Source: Vulcanimicrobiia bacterium
GTDB lineage: Bacteria; Vulcanimicrobiota; Vulcanimicrobiia; Vulcanimicrobiales; Vulcanimicrobiaceae
Direction of reading: 5' to 3'
Length of the DNA stretch: 12,384 bases
Assembly: GCA_025451135.1 (NCBI GenBank)
Contig: JANWKW010000151.1
Span: 1-12,384 of the forward strand
Made by a program: the position numbers and the translations under genes. Positions 8,069-12,384 of the stretch are shown in pieces. The notes under the pieces are model-generated. The model saw nothing but the letters and a program-made list of their open reading frames with translations. It was not told where the DNA came from and did not search any database. Position 1 is the stretch's first letter. Each line of letters begins with the position of its first letter.

Positions 8069-9594
8069 CCGCTACCGCGACCGCCCCGAACCCGCTGCGC
8101 GAGGGGCTCGACACCCAGCGCATCAGCGATCCGTGCACGATCGTCTTCTTCGGCGCGAGCGGCGACCTGTTCAAGCGGATGCTGTTGCCTTCGATCTACG
8201 AGCTGCGCCAGCGCGGCACGCTGCCCACGAACTTCGCCCTGGTCGGGTTCGCGCGCAGCCAGTACGACGACGACGGTTTCCGCGCGTACTGCAAGGAGCA
8301 GCTCGACCAGTTCGCCTACGGCGCCAAACCCGACGGCGCGATGTGGGACGATTTCGCGAAATGCATCCGCTACGTCACCGCCGACTTCGGCGACACCTCG
8401 CACTTCGAAGCGCTCAAGCGGATCCTCGAGGAGAACGACCGCGACCTCAAGACCGGCGGCAATCGCCTGTTCTACCTCTCGACCCCGCCCTCGGTCTTCC
8501 CCGGCATCATCGACCAGCTGCAGAAAGCCGGCCTCGATCCGAAGAGCAATCCGAAGGGCTGGACCCGGATCGTCGTGGAGAAGCCGTTCGGCACCGATCT
8601 GGCATCGGCGCGCGCCCTCCAGACCGAGGTCGAGAAGGTCTTCGACGAAGGCCAGGTCTATCGCATCGACCACTACCTCGGCAAGGAGCCGGTCCAGGAC
8701 ATCATGGCCCTGCGCTTCGCCAACGTGATCTTCGAGCCGATCTGGAACCGTAACTACGTGCAGTCCGTCCAGATCACGGCCGCCGAGACGCTCGGCGTCG
8801 AGGGACGCGGCGGCTATTACGACAGCGCCGGCGCGCTGCGCGACATGATCCAGAACCACGTGATGAACCTGCTCGCGCTGGTCGCGATGGAACCGCCCGC
8901 GACCGCCGATGCCGATGCCATCCGCAACGAGAAGTTCAAGGTCTTCGCCTCGATCCAACCGCCGGCGCTGGCCGACGTGCCGAAGATGGCGGTGCGCGGG
9001 CAGTACGATGCCGGGCTGATCGACGGCAAGCCGGTGCCGTCGTACCGCACGGAGCCCGACGTCAATCCGAAGTCCGACACCGAGACGTACGCCGCCGTCA
9101 AGCTCTTCGTCGAGAACTGGCGCTGGGCCGGCGTGCCGTTCTACCTGCGCTCGGGCAAACGGCTGGCGCGCAAGGTCTCGGAGATCGCCGTCACTTTCAA
9201 GAACATCCCGCATCGTTTCTACGGCGAGAAGACCGACGAGATCGATCCGAACGTGCTGGTCATCAAGATCCAGCCCGACGAGGGCGTCTCGCTGCGCTTC
9301 GAGGCCAAGGTGCCGGGCCAGAAGAGCCACATCCGGACCGTCTCGATGGACTTCAACTACGGCACCGGCTTCGGCGTCCAGTCGCCGCCCGCGTACGAAC
9401 GATTGATCGCCGACGCGATGCGCGGCGACCAGACGCTCTTCACGCGCTGGGACGCGGTCCAGCGCGCCTGGGAGATCGTGACGCCCATCCAGCAGTCCTG
9501 GCAGAACGCGACGCCGACGTTTCCCAACTACGGAGCGGGCAGCCAAGGGCCGCACGGTGCGACCCAGCTGTTCGACGATTGGCGCACGCTGTGA
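8065..9594 (+). CDS. zwf: Glucose-6-phosphate 1-dehydrogenase
   Basis: The first committed step of the oxidative pentose phosphate pathway: glucose-6-phosphate plus NADP+ gives 6-phosphogluconolactone. The protein has 509 residues. Landmarks are the Rossmann motif FFGASGDLFKR (28-38), VVEKPFG (170-176), the hallmark substrate site RIDHYLGKE (200-208), and the probable catalytic His265 in MIQNHVMN. The C-terminal beta-sheet domain includes LRSGKRL. The lysine normally found after KR in GDLxKRK (Lys21 of the Leuconostoc enzyme) is Met39 here. The only cysteines are Cys24, Cys76 and Cys100. The start is a GTG overlapping the gnd stop (GTGA), with AAGGA at 8054-8058 placed 6 nt upstream, which supports it. 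It is followed with another 4-nt overlap by opcA, its probable assembly partner. Confidence 0.97.
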   Translation: MTATATAPNPLREGLDTQRISDPCTIVFFGASGDLFKRMLLPSIYELRQRGTLPTNFALVGFARSQYDDDGFRAYCKEQLDQFAYGAKPDGAMWDDFAKCIRYVTADFGDTSHFEALKRILEENDRDLKTGGNRLFYLSTPPSVFPGIIDQLQKAGLDPKSNPKGWTRIVVEKPFGTDLASARALQTEVEKVFDEGQVYRIDHYLGKEPVQDIMALRFANVIFEPIWNRNYVQSVQITAAETLGVEGRGGYYDSAGALRDMIQNHVMNLLALVAMEPPATADADAIRNEKFKVFASIQPPALADVPKMAVRGQYDAGLIDGKPVPSYRTEPDVNPKSDTETYAAVKLFVENWRWAGVPFYLRSGKRLARKVSEIAVTFKNIPHRFYGEKTDEIDPNVLVIKIQPDEGVSLRFEAKVPGQKSHIRTVSMDFNYGTGFGVQSPPAYERLIADAMRGDQTLFTRWDAVQRAWEIVTPIQQSWQNATPTFPNYGAGSQGPHGATQLFDDWRTL

Positions 9595-10424
9595 GCAGTC
9601 CGGCCCAAGCGGCCACCATGACCTTCGTGGTCTACGTGGACGACGCGAGCATCCTGGCCGAGGCCCGCGAACGCGCGGAAGCGCTGATCGCCAAGCACCC
9701 GGCGCGCCTGGTGATGGTCGATGCGTCGAGCCCGCACGGGACGCCCGAAGAGCTGCAGTCGACCACCCACGCGCAGATCGTGCCGGACGTGCCGACCGTG
9801 CTCTTCTGGGCCGGCAAGGAGAGCGTCCGCGATCCGAACTTCTTCGCCCTCAACGAGCTGGCCGACGTGCTGGTGCTCGATTCGTCGCGCGGCAGCGGCG
9901 ACATCGAATCGCTCCGTCAGTTGATGGAGTACTTCTCGGCCGGCCGGCGGACCAAGGTCCAGGATCTGGCGTATCTGCGGCTCGCACCGTGGCAAGAGAT
10001 GATCGCGATCTTCTTCGACGACGCCGAACTGGCCGAAGACCTCGGCAAGATCGCATCGGTCGAGATCACCGCCGGATCGCCGGCCGAACAGTACTATCTG
10101 CTCGGGTGGCTGGCGAGCCGGCTGAATTGGACGCCGGAGAGCGTGCAGGTCGCACTGCACGCCAAAGGCAAGCCCCGCCGCGTCTATGAGATCGCGCTCT
10201 CGTCCGGGAGCTCGACCTATCGCGCCAAGCTCGAAGAGCCGACCGGGCCGGTCGTCTGTCTGACGGTCGAAGGCGCCCACGCGCGCGACCAGCATTGCGA
10301 AACGCTGCACGACGTGGCCGTCGTCGCGCTCGTCGAACAGGCGATCCTGCGACCGGGCACGTCCGACGTCTATCGCGCCACGCTGGATGCGGCGCGCGCC
10401 TTCCTCGAACACTCCGTCGCCTAA
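9591..10424 (+). CDS. opcA: OpcA-type glucose-6-phosphate dehydrogenase assembly protein
   Basis: OpcA proteins bind Zwf and promote its oligomerisation and activity; they are known from cyanobacteria and actinobacteria. The 277-residue product shows the family's conserved segment DLAYLRLAPWQEM (125-137) and SPAEQYYLLGWLASRLNW (163-180). No catalytic motif is expected. The position directly after zwf fits the family. The GTG start overlaps the zwf stop as GTGA, the same arrangement as gnd-zwf, which favours it over the ATG at 9618, nine codons inside. Neither start has a convincing Shine-Dalgarno, so translation is probably coupled to zwf. It contains only two cysteines, Cys223 and Cys236, and is shorter than the cyanobacterial proteins. 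The family assignment comes from motif memory and operon context. Confidence 0.88.
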   Translation: MSSPAQAATMTFVVYVDDASILAEARERAEALIAKHPARLVMVDASSPHGTPEELQSTTHAQIVPDVPTVLFWAGKESVRDPNFFALNELADVLVLDSSRGSGDIESLRQLMEYFSAGRRTKVQDLAYLRLAPWQEMIAIFFDDAELAEDLGKIASVEITAGSPAEQYYLLGWLASRLNWTPESVQVALHAKGKPRRVYEIALSSGSSTYRAKLEEPTGPVVCLTVEGAHARDQHCETLHDVAVVALVEQAILRPGTSDVYRATLDAARAFLEHSVA

Positions 10425-10435
10425 AGGGATCGACC

Positions 10436-11182
10436 ATGAGCGAGCGACATCTCGGCCGCCTCGACGTCTATCCGAACGCCGGCGCATTGGCGGCCGGCCT
10501 CGCCGACCTCTTCTGCAACGTGGCGGAGACCGCGCAGACGGAGCGCGGCGCGTTCTACGTCGCGCTGGCCGGCGGCACCACCCCGACGGCCGCCTACAAA
10601 CTGCTCGCCAGCGACGCGTACAGCGAACGCATCTCGTGGGGCGACGTGTACGTCTACTTCGGCGACGAACGCTGCGTCCGCCCCGACGATCCGCTCTCCA
10701 ACTACAAGAACGCGTACGACGCCCTGCTCTCGCACGTCCCGATCCCGGCCGGCAACGTCCATCGCATGCAGGGCGAGATCGATCCGGCGCAGGCCGCGAC
10801 CGCATACGCCCAGATCCTGCGCGAGGACCTGGGCGAGTATCTGCGCTTCGATCTCCTGATGCTGGGCCTGGGCAAGGACGGCCACACCGCCTCGCTCTTC
10901 CCCGGCACCGATCCGCTGACCGACAACGACCGGCTGGTGCGTGCCACCTACTCGAAGGCGACCCAGACGAACCGCATCTCGATCACGCCGAAGGTCATCA
11001 ACAGCGCGCGCGTGATCGCGATCGCGACGGAAGGCCCGGACAAGGCCGCCGCCCTCGGCATCGCCCGCCAGGGCCCCTACGATCCGACCGCCTGCCCCGC
11101 CCAGATCGTCGACCCGCCCGCCTCGAGCGACTTCATCTGGCTGGTCGACGAACTCGCCGCCGGCATGCTCACGAAGCGATAG
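10436..11182 (+). CDS. pgl: 6-phosphogluconolactonase
   Basis: Hydrolyses 6-phosphogluconolactone, the Zwf product, to 6-phosphogluconate, the Gnd substrate. The 248-residue protein is the DevB/NagB-fold type. Landmarks are the phosphate-binding ALAGGTTP (43-50), YFGDERCVRPDDPLSNY (74-90), the catalytic segment MLGLGKDGHTASLFPGT (142-158) with His150, and ITPKVIN (183-189). The ATG start is preceded by AAGGGA at 10424-10429 with a 6-nt gap, a clear ribosome-binding site, and lies 11 nt after opcA. The upstream in-frame extension overlaps opcA and is not family-like. It is the last gene of the operon; a strong inverted repeat follows 29 nt after the TAG. Confidence 0.96.
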   Translation: MSERHLGRLDVYPNAGALAAGLADLFCNVAETAQTERGAFYVALAGGTTPTAAYKLLASDAYSERISWGDVYVYFGDERCVRPDDPLSNYKNAYDALLSHVPIPAGNVHRMQGEIDPAQAATAYAQILREDLGEYLRFDLLMLGLGKDGHTASLFPGTDPLTDNDRLVRATYSKATQTNRISITPKVINSARVIAIATEGPDKAAALGIARQGPYDPTACPAQIVDPPASSDFIWLVDELAAGMLTKR

Positions 11183-11211
11183 CGGCCGCACGGCGAGGTC
11201 CGCACGTTGCG

Positions 11212-11247
11212 ACGAGAAAGGCACCGCGTTGGCGGTGCCTTTCTCGT
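11212..11247. terminator. Probable bidirectional intrinsic terminator
   Basis: A perfect 16-bp inverted repeat, ACGAGAAAGGCACCGC (11212-11227) and GCGGTGCCTTTCTCGT (11232-11247), with a 4-nt GTTG loop. The core AAAGGCACCGC/GCGGTGCCTTT has an A-run on one arm and a T-run on the other, a common form for terminators that work in both directions. It sits 29 nt after the pgl stop and directly abuts the stop of the convergent small ORF, so it can close both transcripts. The T-run is only three bases and is followed by CTCGT, so efficiency may be moderate. Confidence 0.8.
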
Positions 11248-11376
11248 TCATGTGGCGACGGGGCGTTTGGTGTTCCAGCGTTCGAGGGAACGGGCGTAGA
11301 GGACCGCGCTGCGTTCGGCGAGCTTTCGCTCCGAACGCCTCATCATGCGGGCTTTCGCGTAGTGCATTGCCGTCAT
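11248..11376 (-). CDS. Small Arg-rich ORF translationally coupled to the TolC-family gene (unknown function)
   Basis: A 42-codon frame, ATG at 11376-11374 to TGA at 11250-11248. I do not recognise it. It begins MTAMHYAKARMMRRSERK and ends RWNTKRPVAT, with 8 Arg and 3 Lys, no membrane segment and no cysteine; the middle could form a basic amphipathic helix. Support for translation is positional: its ATG overlaps the stop of the upstream TolC-family gene as ATGA, and a perfect AGGAGG lies 12 nt before the ATG, inside the end of that gene. Its stop falls exactly at the edge of the terminator hairpin, so the ORF fills the space between the gene and its terminator. Met4 is an alternative start. 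It could still be a chance frame in GC-rich DNA, so confidence is moderate. Confidence 0.5.
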   Translation of the reverse strand: MTAMHYAKARMMRRSERKLAERSAVLYARSLERWNTKRPVAT

Positions 11377-12384
11377 GGTGCCGTCGCGCCTCCTATCGTC
11401 GTTATCGTAACGTTATTCTGGGTCAAGATGTCACCGGTGACGCGCGACAATTCTACCACGGCCTTGTTGAGATCCGTCTGAGCCTGCAGTTCGCGACCCC
11501 GCGCCTGCTGGAGCTCGACCTGACGTTGCAGGACCAGGTACGTGGTCGAGACGCCGTTGTGGAACTTGCGGTTCTCGCTCGCGTAGACTTGCTCGGCGGT
11601 CTGGCGCGCGACCCGGGCGGCGTTGAGCCGCGCGATCGCGGTCGCGTACAACTGCACCGCGTTGCGCGACTCGGTCTGGATGCGCTGGTAGACGCCGGTG
11701 GTCTGGAGCGCGGCGATGCGCTGGCGTTCGGCCGCGATCGCCATCTGTGCCTTCGCGGCGTGGTTGCCGAGCGGCGTGCTGAACACCAGACCGAGGTTGT
11801 AGGTGGGGAACTTGCCGTCGAGCGTGTTGGTCGCGGATTGACCGAGGCCGCCTTGCAGGTACGACGGCACCGCCGGCGCCGGTCCGCCGAGCGGATTGAC
11901 GTTGCCCGGGATCAGGTTGCCGGCGAAGCCGTTGCTCTGGTAGCCGGCCTGCAGGTTGAGCTTCGGACGGGCTTGATCTTTGGCGAAGGCCGCGTCGACG
12001 TCGGCCTGCTTTTGCAGGTCGGCGATCTGACGGATCTCGGGGCGGCCTTTGAGGGCGCTTGCGATCACCGCATCGAGCGACGGCGCGGGCGGCAGGCTCA
12101 GCACCGAGGAGGTCGGGACGAGATTGGCGCGCCAGATCGGATCGGCTGGGTCGTTGACGATGAGGCCCTTGAGGGCGTTCTGGAGCGACGCGACGTTCTG
12201 CAGCGCCGAGTAGACGTTGTCTTCGAAGGTCGCGACCTGGCCCGACGATTCGACCGCGTCGATGTCCGCGGCCGCGCCGGCCTTGGCCAGCCGCGCGGTC
12301 GAGCCCTGTTGGGCGATCGCTTCTTTGAGCGCGTCCTCCTGGATCGCGACCGAGCGCCACGCCGCGACCAGATCCCAGTACGCA
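11373..12384 (-). CDS. TolC-family outer membrane efflux protein (C-terminal part, 5' end outside window)
   Basis: The frame is open from the right edge to a TGA at 11375-11373, giving 336 visible residues; the N-terminus, including any signal peptide, is missing. The GTG at 12104 is internal, not a start, because the 93 codons upstream are typical of the family. They include AYWDLVAAWRSVAIQEDALKE at the edge, the familiar opening of the first OEP helical hairpin. The middle (NLQAGYQSNG and YNLGLVFSTPLGN) resembles beta-barrel strands, followed by the second long coiled-coil repeat rich in Gln, Ala and Arg. TolC-type trimers form the outer-membrane exit duct for RND, ABC or MFS exporters, so a membrane fusion protein and pump gene are likely to the right. 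The exported substrate cannot be inferred. Confidence 0.9.
   Translation of the reverse strand, partial: AYWDLVAAWRSVAIQEDALKEAIAQQGSTARLAKAGAAADIDAVESSGQVATFEDNVYSALQNVASLQNALKGLIVNDPADPIWRANLVPTSSVLSLPPAPSLDAVIASALKGRPEIRQIADLQKQADVDAAFAKDQARPKLNLQAGYQSNGFAGNLIPGNVNPLGGPAPAVPSYLQGGLGQSATNTLDGKFPTYNLGLVFSTPLGNHAAKAQMAIAAERQRIAALQTTGVYQRIQTESRNAVQLYATAIARLNAARVARQTAEQVYASENRKFHNGVSTTYLVLQRQVELQQARGRELQAQTDLNKAVVELSRVTGDILTQNNVTITTIGGATAP
11389..11394 (-). promoter_or_regulatory. Perfect Shine-Dalgarno for the small ORF
   Basis: AGGAGG on the minus strand, inside the last codons of the TolC-family gene, 12 nt before the ATG at 11376. The spacing is slightly longer than ideal. No other start codon lies closer, so the small ORF is its only evident use. 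Confidence 0.5.

Noticed and set aside
12102..12104. GTG at 12104 as the start of the TolC-family gene
   Set aside because: The same frame continues open to the window edge with typical TolC-family sequence, so the gene is cut by the window and not short.
11431..12360. Alternative 309-codon minus-strand frame over the TolC-family gene
   Set aside because: Its product is Arg/Pro-rich without family features, while the frame ending at 11373 gives a coherent TolC-family protein over the same DNA.

Overview
The window is GC-rich, densely coded bacterial chromosome. It carries two divergent blocks of central metabolism, flanked by the end of an aldehyde dehydrogenase gene on the left and part of a TolC-family gene on the right. 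The TolC-type channel implies an outer membrane. OpcA, otherwise best known from actinobacteria and cyanobacteria, occurs here together with a transaldolase-phosphoglucose isomerase fusion. This mix suggests a diderm lineage outside the well-studied proteobacteria. An uncultured phylum such as Eremiobacterota (WPS-2) is my guess from gene content only, and it is not proven.

Layout. At 1-186 (+) is the last 61 codons of a succinate-semialdehyde-dehydrogenase-like protein. Its stop codon overlaps, tail to tail, the stop of a PLP aminotransferase at 183-1310 (-). That gene lies 2 nt downstream of dapD at 1313-2143 (-). The pair probably supplies two consecutive steps of the succinylase branch of lysine/diaminopimelate synthesis. 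A 151-nt divergent intergenic region at 2144-2294 separates dapD from a six-gene + strand operon at 2295-11182: tkt, tal-pgi fusion, gnd, zwf, opcA, pgl. Gaps in the operon are 18, 5, -4, -4 and 11 nt. A perfect 16-bp inverted repeat at 11212-11247 follows and probably terminates transcription from both sides. Converging on it is a TolC-family gene (11373 to the window edge, -). Its stop overlaps, as ATGA, the start of an unannotated 42-codon Arg-rich ORF (11248-11376, -) preceded by a perfect AGGAGG.

How the genes work together. Zwf (with assembly factor OpcA), Pgl and Gnd oxidise glucose-6-phosphate to ribulose-5-phosphate, CO2 and reduced cofactor. Tkt and Tal rearrange the pentose phosphates to fructose-6-phosphate, and the Pgi half of the fusion returns this to glucose-6-phosphate. 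The operon therefore encodes nearly a full oxidative pentose phosphate cycle; only ribulose-phosphate epimerase and ribose-phosphate isomerase are absent from the window.

No CRISPR array, transposon, phage gene, tRNA or rRNA was seen. I did not find an obviously new defence or biosynthetic system. The best candidate for something undescribed is the small ORF coupled to the TolC-family gene.
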